Below are positions 49,360 through 61,423 of a stretch of DNA of 64,000 nt, piece after piece (position 1 is the first letter of the stretch; each line of letters opens with the position of its first letter). This DNA is from Neodiprion pinetum (Eukaryota > Arthropoda > Insecta > Hymenoptera > Diprionidae): contig NC_060234.1 in assembly GCF_021155775.2 (NCBI RefSeq), positions 27,956,026 to 28,020,025 of the forward strand, in the 5' to 3' direction. Made by a program: the position numbers and the translations under genes. Below the pieces are notes generated by a model. It saw only the letters and a program-made list of their open reading frames with translations. It was not told the DNA's origin and did no database searches.

Positions 49360-49850
49360 GCGCGAGGCCGCGTCGAATAGAGGCAAAACCTCGAGAGGTC
49401 AAACAATTTAGCCTCCTGGCACGTACGGGCAGCGAGCCTGCGGTGGAGATACGCATCTTCTGGGAACCTAACCTGACGAAGACTGGACGAGCCGGTGAAG
49501 CCGAGATGAAGAGACGAGGAACTCGCTTCGAAGGTGAACCACCAAAAACCGGCGTAAAAACGGGGCCGTGACTGTGAGGCGCGAGGTCGCGGGGCCATCG
49601 CCGCGGCATATGAATGAAAACTGGACCGGCCACGTTCGCCGGAAGACTGAATGACCGGGGCCCGCCGGGGCCCTACTACGAGGGTCATAAACGCGCGTAT
49701 CAACCCCCGGATGATACTTGCGACTCGAGACGACCCGAACTGTGGGAATCCTGCGAGTTCTACGCTCATCGTCAAGGCGCGGTAGCGCGTGGTGCTTGCA
49801 GGCCTGGGATCAACCGGGCCCAAACGGGCCCATCTTGACTCGATTCTCGG
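49360..49850. promoter_or_regulatory. CpG-rich island with four GGGCCC sites
   Basis: GGGCCC occurs at 49658, 49668, 49816 and 49826, as two pairs each spaced by exactly 10 bp between starts. The block is strongly CpG-rich. Two minus-strand frames of 199 and 190 codons overlap here in different phases, the longest in the window, but neither resembles a known family, and overlap in two phases is typical of stop-poor DNA. The paired 10-bp spacing (one helical turn) is suggestive of protein binding; that is inference. Confidence 0.35.
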
Positions 49851-51710
49851 CATTGCACTCACGCGGTTTGAATCCGAAATTTTAACTCAACTGCTGGATA
49901 TACCTAGTGAACGCGCACGTGTGCACCCTGTCAGTGCATCTCTCTGCACCGAGGGGACGGTCTTCCACTTTGTACCAAAGGTGTTTCGGACTACGGACGT
50001 ACTGCGAATGGAGGTAATTGTTATCGCTGACTGTTGGAAAGGATGTACCTATACTTAAAGCCATTCGATGAGTAATTCTCAATCAGACGTTCACGAATGC
50101 TGGCTAGCTTATCAATTTACCTACTTTAATTGTTGTTATCAAAAAATGGCCAAACGAAAATTGCAAATTTCGATAACTATAAAATTTTGTTGATCCTATT
50201 ACAGTCACTATGGCCAGTTCCATATGACATATACAGTTTTTTTTTCGACCTTGTTTTGATGCCGATGTTTTAGAGGACATTCGCTGACACAGGGTTGACA
50301 CAACTTCGACGTTAGACTTTTTGACAGCCTTACCGGCTTTCCATCAATTCTGAGTAAGAATCTTCATCTGTTGACATAACGCCGGGTTTAAGTAGTCAAA
50401 TAATAGCCGGCATCTCGATGAGTGTGCTACCTAACAGCTTTTTACACGAAAGTAGAGCTACCTCATGAGGAATTTATTTTCTCTACTTGTCTAACATATT
50501 TTGAAAGGCTTTTATTTTCACACGAATGTTTACCGTACATCCGTTTGTTGCACTAAGGAAATTCAGTACTGATACCTTTAAATTAAATGCCATCTATTTG
50601 GAATTTCACTTTCAGCTTGGCATTAGCGGTGTAACACAACCTAATTCTAATGTACTTCATGCATCACGGTTCATGCTATCGGAAATACTTATTGTAGCTA
50701 TTTATTTTTTAAAACATTTAGACAATTGGAATATAGTGACAACGAATGACTTACTTCTCGGACTGCAAGAGCCAGTGATAAATTGAATGCAACGCTCTTT
50801 GTGACGTAACGAAATTGTGAGATTAACAATCGATCGATGCAATTCAAACTGCAACTGTGAGCCCTCTGACTTTGACTGAAAATTATATTGTATCAGGATG
50901 TAACGATCACAGCTGAGCTTTCGAGCCTTCGAAGCATTTCCGCAACATTGCATGTGAACCATGGTAAACTTGACGCATCCATTTACCGCATTCCCCGAAA
51001 AAGAATGTTCCGGACCTCGCACTACGATCTTACACAGGGCGAAAGACAATGAAAGGAATCAGGTAATTTTTTAAACGGAAAAGAAAAATGACCAATCGCA
51101 CAACACATGACGACGGTTGCCTTGCGCAAACGCGGTGACTCCAGACCATACGAAACGTGAGTTCCAGGGGAAATTGTCACCGTAACACGAATACACCTAC
51201 CTTCACCCCGGGGTCTCTCCGGAGAAATGTACTTGACAGCCCTTCACGCACAAACATGGCTGCCGTTACTCAGTGACGTCAGACGGCCCTCGTGCGTACA
51301 GCCTTGCTATAGCCTGAGGAGAGATGCAGGGGCTGGTGATCGCGGGGGCGTCGCTTGCCTGAGTGGGTTCGCTGCCTCGGTATAGGTGCAAGTATTTGCG
51401 CTGACGCAGGGGTGTTCGGTTCGCGAAACAAAGAGAGGAAGAGCGGAAGGGGGGCGGCCGGGCGAGAATTTGACGGGATCAAGGATGCGCCGACTGCCGG
51501 ACCATTTCGTAGGTATACCTACAACAGAAGCCGAAGCGTCCTCGTTAGCTGATCGAGTTAACTCTTGCCACAAATCCTCGGTAGCTATACTGATTAGAAC
51601 AAACTGACCGCTGCGGGTTGGCGCCCGGCAAACGGCGAAGCTCTGCACGGCCTGATTGCGGGAGATATTCCCACAGATCCGCGGGCGCCGCCGCTCTCAG
51701 CGCCTGCAGG
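49851..51710. other. Non-coding
   Basis: The part 50090-50800 is AT-rich. A GC-richer part lies at 51180-51700 with overlapping frames on both strands. No repeat ends, RNA genes or exons are recognised. Confidence 0.5.
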
Positions 51711-51754
51711 CTCTCTCTCCCTCTCTCGCTCCCTCTCTCTCTCTCTCTCTCTCT
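51711..51754. repeat. CT dinucleotide microsatellite
   Basis: Mostly uninterrupted CT units with single CCT and CGCT interruptions. On the opposite strand it is GAGAG, a possible GAGA-factor-type site. Confidence 0.92.
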
Positions 51755-54700
51755 GTGTTTGCAATTTTGTTCGTTGTGTATAGCAAACGCGGTGGACTTC
51801 CACCTCGCGTAACTGACCCACGACTTGAGTACGTGATCGGACTATCGTCCCCGTAGAGTGGCTGTAGCCATACATACAACGTCGCGGTAGCGAACCGCGG
51901 GGATGATTGCCATTCCGGCGATGATCCGTGCGCTCGAAACCGCCTTATACCGAGGAGGGTTGTAATAAATTTCAGATCTTGTGTGGAAAACTCGCCGGTG
52001 GTCGTCCCACCCAACCTCCGGTCGAAAGAGACTGGTCTAAAAAGCGATTTTCAGTTCTTGCAGGATCAAGGGTATAATGACATGCACTGTGTCGCAGTAC
52101 GTCATACCGAGCTTCTTGTGTCTCCATATCCGTTCGCAATTGGTCGACATAAGCGCGATTGAAATTCAAAACGCGCAATCGTGACACCAGCATAAATCCT
52201 CATGCGCCGCGGTTCACCCCGTGCGTCACGCATTTCAACGCAATAACCCCGCATAGAATCAAATATCCAATTCGAGGACGAATGAATTAGCGTTTACACG
52301 ATACTGCGACTTGCGACGTTGCGGTCGGCGATAACGCAGGTTAGATTCTGCGTGGTGTCACAATTACAACACGTCAAATATTTCTTCAAAGTCAATTTAT
52401 CGCTTTTCATTAAAACGTCTTACGACCCAGTATATTGTAGATGCTGCTGATCCGAACGCTGCGACCGGAGTCCTGAACTCTGCTAAATTTCACCCCTTGT
52501 GGTAACCGTTGCCTGATTTAATTCATCTGTGGAAATCCAAACCCGATTCTTTACGGTGACATTGAACCGTCGAGCCAAAAAACACGTTCCCACAATCCGT
52601 TCCCTATGCAATACACGGCTTCGAAAATTAAATTCAAGGCAAATCGCGTATTGCGGCGCATCGGAATATAATGTATATCGCGCGGCTTTCTTTCATCTCG
52701 CTGCAGCGATTTTACTCTGGTCTGTCCGAGTAGCCGGCATTGTCCAACCGGATTCACGTTCTGCCACCGGAAATCTGTCGTTGCCGGCCCTCGAACTGTT
52801 CTGAACAGCACGGGACGGCCCCCTTCCGTCGGCTGGTAAATAATCGCCGTCAGTATTGGGCATCTGTATTTGCAACGGGACATTCACGAGCGCCAGGTGT
52901 GACTAGGATTTCGGAATCCTTTAATTTACAGTGCAGTTTTTATTCGATAATTTTTTTTCACTGAACTTTGAGAAGGGAGAGGGAAGCCAGAGATTTTAAG
53001 GTGAAGCGTGATTCGAGATGACTCGACAGGCGGGGCATGATCCCAGATTTTTTCTCGCTCTTTGGAAACACCTCAAAAACACTTAGAGAACATGTCAAAT
53101 TTTTCTCCTGTTGAAATATACCCGAAACGCAATTAACTCAATTAGAGAGATGGAAATTCAATAGCTGTCAATCAATTTATAGACAAATCAGAGGAACTTG
53201 AATAATCGAAATATTCTGTGGGTAAATACTTAGGTAACGAGGAATGTATCGACATAATTGAGGTCATTGAAAATCGTTGCGAATTACATATGATGACGGC
53301 GTTGAAGAAGTCGCTGACAAGTGTTAGATTAAAATTGGAAATGCATTGGAATCATTTATTGGTAGCCTAGAAAATATCAAAAACCCCATGATGTTTTAGG
53401 TTATAATCTTTAAAAATTACCAGAAATCACTCGAAATCAACGTCGATGAATCGGGACCATTCGTTGTACGTACCCACCTTGTCATACATATATTTATGCT
53501 AATCTTTTACGAAGGGTAGATTTCGGTCGTGTCCTCTTCCGAAACTGGAGGCCCTCCCCATAATCGGTCGATTAACCGCTTATTGTGGCACAGGTGCCTG
53601 GATAAAACGCGATGTCCGAGTACATTCACGTGCGGCTCGATCCGCTTTAAAGGATTCCATCATATCGAGTCTGGCAGTCCTGACCACCGATGCAGGACAC
53701 GTCGTATCGTGATAATAAAATGCAACGCGCGATGCGTAGGCGCGACGTGCTTTTGAACACCGCCGACGGGCAAGCAGCTCGAGACTCCCCGTCCCGAAAG
53801 TCCGGTAAACTGGCGTTTGAACCGTAATGCTCTCACGAAAGGACGTGTGTAAAATATCCGCAGCAGGGTCGCACACACGCGGCGATAATCGCGCGGATTT
53901 GAGGAGAATCGACAACGAAATTTCTGCATGAAAAGGAAGGATCCTCCGGAACCGGCGGCGATCGCGATTTCCTTGATCCCCGAGGGCGGGTGGTTCTTGC
54001 GGACGCAAAACGCTTACCCCGGCACAAGATACTCGAGGAGAATCGCCGCAGTTTCAGGGGGTGAACTTTGCCAAGTGAATTTCTGATCGCGAAAACGCGG
54101 AGGATTTCCGGGTATCGACGATAGATCGAACAGCGTTAATATCAGAAATGGGGACGGACGGTAGGCGAAACGGGCCGGAGGGTGGAACGAAGAAAGAACC
54201 GACGCCGTCCGCGACCGGGCGAGGGAAAAAACCAATCAGAGTATATCTGAGGGCGCGTTCTCGGTCCCATGGCGTGACGGCTAAGAGATTACTTACTTTA
54301 CTCAATACCACTTGGATGCCCGGTGAAACCAGGTCGCTCCTTGCAACATGCGACTCGCTGCCTACCCTCCTCGTCCCAAATCCCAGGGTCCACATCGGCC
54401 AAAGATATTCCGTCATTCCGCGCATCGCCGGCTATGCCGCCTTATGTAATTCGCTCGTTATTACAGGCATTATGCGCCGCTTGACGTTCGACGGCGCCCC
54501 GGAGGAAAGGTGCACAATGAAGCGCCGACTCAGCCGAGACGACGTGCGTTTTTTACGCCGGAATTATTACCCTCGGAAATATCCTTTTACGCTGAATGCA
54601 ACGAGAACGGATATCGCTGTTCGGCAGCAAAATAGAACTGAAAATCTCGGGGCGATGCACTCGGGGGGACACTGGAAAACGCTAATCATTTCATAGCGCT

Positions 54701-55729
54701 GTTTATCTTGCTTGTTATACACTCGTTTCACTTGGTGAACCGAAGTCGGGATTTCTCTCAAGTTGGTAATTACGTAATCACGTAAAACCGCTCACTTGAC
54801 GCTGTGGATTTGTTCAAATCGTACGAAATTTTAAATTACTTAAATTATAGTTAACAACGTTACTTCCTATAACCAATAATCGACGCGGGGTGTTAATCAA
54901 ATTACTTCAAACCGTCTATTTTTATCCTCACGCAACGTATAAAATGTGCTTTAGTCGGTGAATGGAAGATTTCTCGGACATATATTTTGACGGTAGGAAT
55001 TTGTGTCACATGTCCGTTGAGAACGAGTAATTTTTAAAAAAACATTTCCGCTTATTACCAAAGTTTTCAATGTTTACAATGCTGTACGATTTTTCTAACA
55101 CTTCTATATTACTGAATAACCAACGCTAAATGAAACATTCAAATTTGTACAAAATCATGCGGCAATTAGCGATAAATATTTCAAATCTGGAGTTGCGTGA
55201 AAACATTTCCCTGTAAAAACTGAAAGATTTAAGCACCAATTGCGACGAACATCAGTGAGATGCAGAATCGAGTTGCTTTTACCGCTTTACTAATCGACCG
55301 TAGTGCTGATTCGAATATTTCTGACAACTTCTCAAAGCGTTATTGAGTTTCAAATAACATCAAGTAGGTAACACTGCAGTATTGTGATTAGTTTGATTTA
55401 TTTACAGTGAATTCGAAACACGATTGATGCGATTCCACCGTACCTGAATGAACACTGCCAATGAATGAATAATTCAATACCATTTGTGCGGCAAGTTGTA
55501 CTCATTCACCCGGAATTTTCGTCTGCCTGTGTCTCGGAGCATTCGCCTTTCTATCATATACCAGGATACTCGTAATCACTGTTCAGGATAAAGCTGCGAT
55601 TACGGAATAATCGAGCGAGCTTTCGAGCACCGCATAATTCCGACGATATTTCATAAATTGTTAACGGGTCGAGCTTTTAACACCCCGAATGCCGATTAGA
55701 CCTGGAACTCGCGGCATGGCCGCATCGGA
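51755..55729. other. Non-coding with CpG-rich and AT-rich parts
   Basis: The part 53560-54560 is CpG-rich, with overlapping frames on both strands (up to 182 codons plus and 142 minus) and no GGGCCC. The stretches 52960-53480 and 54760-55500 are AT-rich with few frames. No gene is recognised. Confidence 0.45.
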
Positions 55730-56330
55730 TCCAGGGGTAAGCCCGGAGCATTACCAGAGCGAGTCGTGAAGCGAGCTTAGCGGGGGAATTCGAGATCGCG
55801 AAAATAGAAGCCGCGGGGTACGAAAGTGTCTATAGATAGATAGCGACAAGCCGCGAAGCATAGATCTTGGCGTATCTCGACGGGGGATCGCGAAGCGAGC
55901 GAGTGACGGGGACACGGGCGAAACCGAACTCTCGAGTAGTCAACTCTACTAAAGGGAGGGTTATCTTATCAGATTCGGGGCGGCATCCGAGCGCCGCTCA
56001 AAGTAGCTGCGAGTGCGCCGAGCCAGTGCTTATACGGGAGAGCGAGGAGAAGCTCTCGTCTTTGTCAGCTGCCTTCGTGTAGGTGCAGCTCCTAGGTGGC
56101 TCATTACCGTAATTAGCCCCCGGAACCTCCCGGGATCTTTGCGTACCATCTCGACTACCGGAGGCCCGGGTAGACCCGAAAACACGGGACAGACCGGCTC
56201 GTCGCGTGTCCGAGTCAACGCTCTCGCTCCTCCGACTTTCATGCATTTCCTATCTGCTCTTACACACCTCCGACCGTTTCGTCCCGGTCTCTCTCTCGTT
56301 TCTCCGGATCACGTAGCGCGCTGTACGAGA
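55730..56330. other. CpG-rich block with repeated GCGAAGCGAGC words
   Basis: Words of the type GAAGCGAGC recur (near 55768 and 55889, and also at 38328 and, more loosely, at 3302). The block has overlapping frames on both strands (116 codons plus, 82 minus) and no recognised protein. It may be a regulatory island or an old repeat. Confidence 0.35.
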
Positions 56331-56420
56331 GCCGATCTCCTAGCGGATGATTTTTCTTATTGATAAATTATCGTGATCGTATTTCGTCGCCACTGCATCG
56401 CTTAGCGAGAGATCGACACA

Positions 56421-56848
56421 CACTGAGAAAAATTTCATTTGTTACAGTAGCTAGAAAAATTTAGTAAAACAGGTATCGTTAAAATAACTGTTTGAATATC
56501 GTTGGAATTACGAAAAACGAGGTATACGTAACCATTTTGCGCTATAGTCGACCCTTTTTTGGTAATTGCGACGCAAAATCAGTTTGTGAGGTTTACTCTA
56601 ATTTTTTAGTTAAATAACGCTTCAACGTCAATTTATTGTTGCACAAGCATTAAATTTTCGCAACAGTTACAAGAAAATGTAGCGACAGTGATCATAATGA
56701 GAAAGAATAGTGACGGATACTAGACTTTACGGTAACAGCTAGAAAACTAATTTTCACTTTCTACCTAGAACTATATTTTTCGATTGTGGTAAAAAATGAA
56801 AATAGTTAAGGACTGAGCGGTAACCGGAACTAACAATTTCTCTCAGTG
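56421..56848 (+). mobile_element. CACTGAGA MITE, 428 bp, best-preserved copy
   Basis: The left end is CACTGAGAAAAATTTCATTT then GTTACA. The right end on the opposite strand is CACTGAGAGAAATTGTTAG. Identical CA dinucleotides flank the element (56419-56420 and 56849-56850). The termini share CACTGAGAAAA and a nearby GTTACA with the 1-kb transposons at 32256 and 38647, but the interiors are unrelated. Related eroded copies lie at 12631-13012, 20891-21140 and 57036-57140. No coding capacity. The shared tips suggest mobilisation by the same kind of transposase. Confidence 0.85.
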
Positions 56849-57035
56849 CACCAGAGAAATTTTTTTTTTTTTTGTTTGCTTGTTTTCTTTTTATCGCTGC
56901 AACTCTGCGATAAAGTTTATTCATGTATAGGTATCGGTGAAACGATAAGAAAATCCGGTACATGTAAATATACTTTGTGTATAATTACTAGTTATCAATA
57001 ACATTTTTTAGTGAAAATTTCTCGCTAAAGCGACT

Positions 57036-57140
57036 GAACTATTTTTCGTTTTACACACATACTTAGGACCAGGGTTTTGGTCATGGTAAAAATTAAAATA
57101 TTCAAGGACTGTCCGGTAAGCATGACTGGACAATTTTTTA
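57036..57140 (+). mobile_element. Right-end fragment of the CACTGAGA MITE family
   Basis: This fragment matches the last approx. 105 bp of the element at 56421-56848. It shares AACTATTTTTCGTTTTACAC (AACTAATTTTCACTTTCTAC in the intact copy), GGTAAAAATTAAAATATTCA (GGTAAAAAATGAAAATAGTT), AAGGACTGTCCGGTAAGC (AAGGACTGAGCGGTAACC), and ends at CAATTTTTTA where CAATTTCTCTCAGTG would be expected. It lies only 190 bp from the intact copy in the same orientation, so a tandem or nested insertion history is likely. Confidence 0.7.
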
Positions 57141-59479
57141 TCGTTATGCATTATACATACAACGCACACTTGCAGGTCGAACTGCAGTGGTTGCGTGGAA
57201 TTACTCCTGATCACACTACCCTGCATTGGGAACGAATTCTTGTTCAGGTTGAACAGCAAACATGGGAATATCGCTAACGGGACTGCAAGCAAGCAGCATG
57301 AGACACCGGAAAAGTTACACTGAGCTAATATGTTACAACTATCCGCGCAATGGAATGTGTCAAGTTTAAAAATTGACGGTTATTGTTCGAGAACGATTAC
57401 AAGATCAGTTCTACAATTTCATCGCTTTACTTGTACAGTAGCTGCTTCTGCTTGTCTTCCAGAGTAATGTATAATAGTCAGCCGAAAGAAAGAATCTGTG
57501 TTACGACTTGCAGTTGCGCGAAGTCGGGGTAAAAGCGGTTGTATATAAAGTACAGACCACGTTCTTGGATCACGAAAATTCCGCGTGATCTGTTGTATTT
57601 GGATTAACGCCAATACTGCGCAAACTAAAATCTCCAGGGTACAAATTGATATTTATAAATAAAACATGGGTCGGTCGATGGATGCGACGAAGAAAACCCC
57701 ATTTTAGATATGAAATAAAATTGACACTTCGCATGAAATATAACATTACAGTGGTTAAAGAACTATCTCTTGAGGTTTATAACGCACCTCGTAAAAAGTG
57801 AATGTCAATGATCTTCCGGTTGCGGCGTCAAGACGAGTGTCGAGTGCTCACGATGAGCGGTATAAAACAAGTATCTACACTACGGATGAACATGTACGAG
57901 GTTCCGCCGACTATATCTACACCTCTCTACTCCCACGCTCTCCGGATTTATGCCCATAGATAAACACAAGAAGTAGACCGACTTCGAGCTTCCATGTGTA
58001 AATCCCACCAGACGAGAGATCTGGGTCATCTCTCCCACATAGCTGAGTATATAACCTCGATGGAGTAAAGAGGAGAAATAATTGAAGGAAAAAGTGTTAT
58101 ACACAAATACGCAACAGCTTGACGTTAATTTTTTCAAGAACTAAAATATCACCGACAAAAACGACCTACTGTCAAACAAGAGATGACAAGTCGGAAAAAT
58201 TACGTAATCTTTTCATCCTGCGGTAACGTGATCGTTTCGCACGTATATAGGTTGATTGATCAAACGGATGAGGATCGGCCGAAGTTACGTAATACGCGGG
58301 GGCCGACATCGAATGCAGGCCGGTTGTAGATCGGCCGAGAACGGGTCGCGGGAGGATCCGAGGAAAGATGGAGGCATCACTCCGGAGACTCGTGCGACGT
58401 CTGTAACACTTATCGGGTGAATGTGCAAGGCGTGCGTGTAAAAGCACACACACACATCTTACACGGGCGAGAGAGATATCGGCAGATGCAAATGCCGAGT
58501 CGGATGATTGGCGTCCGGCGACTTCTGACCCTTGCGCGGTGGTCCAATTTGCGGCAGCTTTGTCCAATTACTGGGCATTAGTCATTACCGTTACAACTGT
58601 CATTACGGGTTACACCGTTGTTGTCGATTGTCGTTGACAATTCGAGCGCTCCGGACATTTTCTACCAACGCGACGACCAATCACCGCTCCCGATCGCTTG
58701 TCCGCTGCGTTTTTTTTTTTTATCTTTCTTTTTTGCCAACGATATAACGAAATAATTATATGCATACGTAACGTAGGTGATGAAAAATAAAAACATTGTT
58801 ACGTTACACGACGGAACGAACGCGCTTTTTTTTATCAGGCTGCTTGATAAAGGATTTTTTTAGATGTGATGTAGATCTAACGAACGATCCTGTCTGAAAA
58901 ACTTGCTAATATGTGACGAAAAAAAATCCTCCCTCAAGGATATCTGTCAAATCCAATTTCAAAAAGTCATTCTTCAAATTCGGAGTTTTCGTATTTGAAT
59001 AACATGGGAAAGATGTGATTAGTTTTTAAATTGTTCCCATTTTTCCGCAGCTTCGGAGAATTTCACTTTCTGCAAAAAAATCCGTTCGTAATTAAACATA
59101 AGAGAAATCCTTCCGCGATGGTTGTTTTCTGCCGTACGTACAAGAATTTTTTCAGTCGAGAACTGGGATAAAAAAATGCCGCTTCCATAGCGAACAACCC
59201 AAATGAGTGTACATGGTACAAAGATTTGCAGGACCACCCATACAGACGTGGACTTCGTGTTAGCGAGAGGTAAGATGTATTTTTTTTTTTTTATTCCTCC
59301 TGCTTTTTCGAAGAATATCAGGCTTCATTAGAAGATATCAGTACGTTTTCTTTCAACTCTGTTTAAATCATGCCCCCCCCCCCCTATTTTTTTTACTTCG
59401 GCGTATATAGTAAGTCCCAGAGTAGCCGTAGGTATAGTCATACGTATATTCCTCGAAGTTTGGGTAATTTTAACGGGGC
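57141..59479. other. Non-coding
   Basis: A CpG-rich part lies at 58180-58560, with a 131-codon minus frame without recognised domain. Small inverted words GGATTTTTTTAG and AAAAAAATCCTCC lie near 58853 and 58920. A T13 run lies at 59279. Nothing else is recognised. Confidence 0.5.
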
Positions 59480-59760
59480 AGGCGCCAGGCCCTTCGAGTT
59501 CCTGAATGAGTGGCTGGGTCTTGGGCCCTCGAAACCCACCGGGCCCGAAGAGCTAACAAGGTGGGCCAGCGCCTCCCGTAATCACAGGTTTCGCACGGGG
59601 CCCGCACTTACTTTTTCTTTCAACTTTCTTATTTCTTTTTTCTTTACATCTTTTCTTCTTCCTCCTTATTTCTCATTTTTTAATCTTCTGCCACGCAGAC
59701 GAACGGAGGCTACATCCGGGCCCCGGGCATCACCCTGGCACCATATACCAATTCGTACAA
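59480..59760. promoter_or_regulatory. GGGCCC-rich stretch, four sites
   Basis: GGGCCC occurs at 59523, 59541, 59598 and 59718 within 200 bp, in a moderately GC-rich context interrupted by a T/C-rich piece (59605-59690). A 166-codon plus frame covers it without a recognisable domain. It is of the same kind as the other GGGCCC islands. A regulatory role is inferred. Confidence 0.3.
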
Positions 59761-61326
59761 GTTCGTTCGCGTTTCGCTGGTTTTATTATACTTTCCCTTC
59801 TCCGATTAGCGACTCGGTCATGCACAAATCTAATCGATTTATAACCAACGATTACGGGCAAAATACATAAATACAACTTGGTCGTAATTCCTGCTTCCTA
59901 CGAATATTATAGGGTGGTCTTGTTGCATACACCGACAACTGATCACTGCACACTTTAAAATGTACTGTGATGAAAATGATCTGCAATAGTTACATTGTTT
60001 CACCGTGCACACACTGAATCAGTTTTAAACGCATCTTCAAAGAACGCACGATTTTCAGCACCTCATCTCCCTCCATTACGATATAGATCTTGATTATAGA
60101 AGACAATATATTTTATCAAGAATTATTTATTAATATGAAACTCGCATACCGCTCTCTGAAATATTACGACTGCAACTAGGCGCAGTAGAACCCTGTAATT
60201 TTGCGGACCAACCCACAGTTTATCTCTATCTTATAAAAAAGCGACGAAAAAATCATCGTTGCATTTTTACTAAATCCCGTATCCAAACTTAATTCGCGAG
60301 TGAAGCTGAAACAGACCAACCGATTAATGGTAATCGATCCAGAATTAATTCTATACCTTTGAATTGTCCTTATATTTTCTACCGATCCTGAGTCTTTAAA
60401 TGCGGACGATACGTTATCCCGCACGCAACTCTAAAGGTATCAGAAGCAGAAGCGAGCAACAACCACCGTGGATTCATTTATTAGACCACCAGAGTTGTCT
60501 AGCACTTTGATATGCCAGCAGAGGACTAGGAGGAGGAGGGGGAGGAAGAGTAAAGAAAAAAGATGAAGATGCCGAAGATGAGGTAAAAGTACAAGAAGAG
60601 GGAAGTCGTTTGAAATACCAGCGGTTAGCGTTACGGTTTGAGGCTATGTGTACAGCTAGCATCCTGCAGGCCCATTTCATTGGGACCGATGATCTCACGC
60701 TGGTCCCGTCTCAACGGGTATAATCAACGCGCGTTTAATGCCGGTCGTCGTGTCGGAATCGGTTCAAATCATTCTCAACGACGATTATTCGGCTCTGACA
60801 CGCGCGACGATCCGCTTACGTGTATCCGCTGATCCGGCCGGGGCCCAAATTGGGACCCGATTGCCGTCCGCGGAGAGGAGAGGAGGAGATTCGCGTCCCT
60901 TCGCGTCTCTTCGTCCATCGTGCCAAAGGCGAGAAGGAAGTCATCTCAAAAACCACCGTTTAACGATCCTGGACCTTCGGGGCTGGTTGTCTGTGTGTTT
61001 TCTTAACGACATCGGAGCCCGGGCACGAAGCTCGAGGTGGGCCGGCTTCATGCCGCGCAACGTATAATCAACACATTTTTCTACTCAGCGTCGAAAGTTC
61101 TTTCTCAATGGCCACACGAAGCACGTTCCCCGGGATGCTGCCTGCTGGCGGAGCCTCTTATTGCTCGATTTCGGCTCACGAAATTACTCGACCACCTTGG
61201 GCGCCCACGAGCTCGCCTTACCAGCTCCCCAGCTTTCATTCGCAATTTGCCAATCGCTCGGAAATATTTCATTCTCATTTTACGACTCGTTGCACCCAGC
61301 TAAATAATTAACACCGTGTATTTATA
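59761..61326. other. Non-coding with a purine-rich tract and an isolated GGGCCC
   Basis: The part 59850-60450 is AT-rich. The stretch 60515-60605 is almost pure A/G on the plus strand (GGAGGAGG, GAAGATGAAG words). The part 60770-61060 is GC-rich with GGGCCCAAAT at 60841. Frames up to 109 codons resemble nothing known. Confidence 0.5.
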
Positions 61327-61346
61327 ACTATACGTATACGTATAGT
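61327..61346. repeat. Perfect 20-bp palindrome
   Basis: ACTATACGTATACGTATAGT is identical to its own reverse complement. It is built from TACGTA units and lies about 80 bp left of the foldback region. It could form a cruciform or bind a dimeric protein; no further support. Confidence 0.9.
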
Positions 61347-61423
61347 ATGTATACGTAGGTAACTCCGGCTTTGTCTGATATAAGCGTAAAGTTCCGAAGG
61401 AACCTACTTCCGAATTATTCAAT

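Noticed and set aside
49034..49862. Long minus-strand open frames (199 and 190 codons)
   Set aside because: They overlap each other in different phases in CpG-rich DNA, have no recognisable domain, and are about the longest expected by chance in 64 kb.
54148..54696. 182-codon plus-strand frame
   Set aside because: It lies in CpG-rich DNA with overlapping minus-strand frames over part of its length, and no family is recognised.
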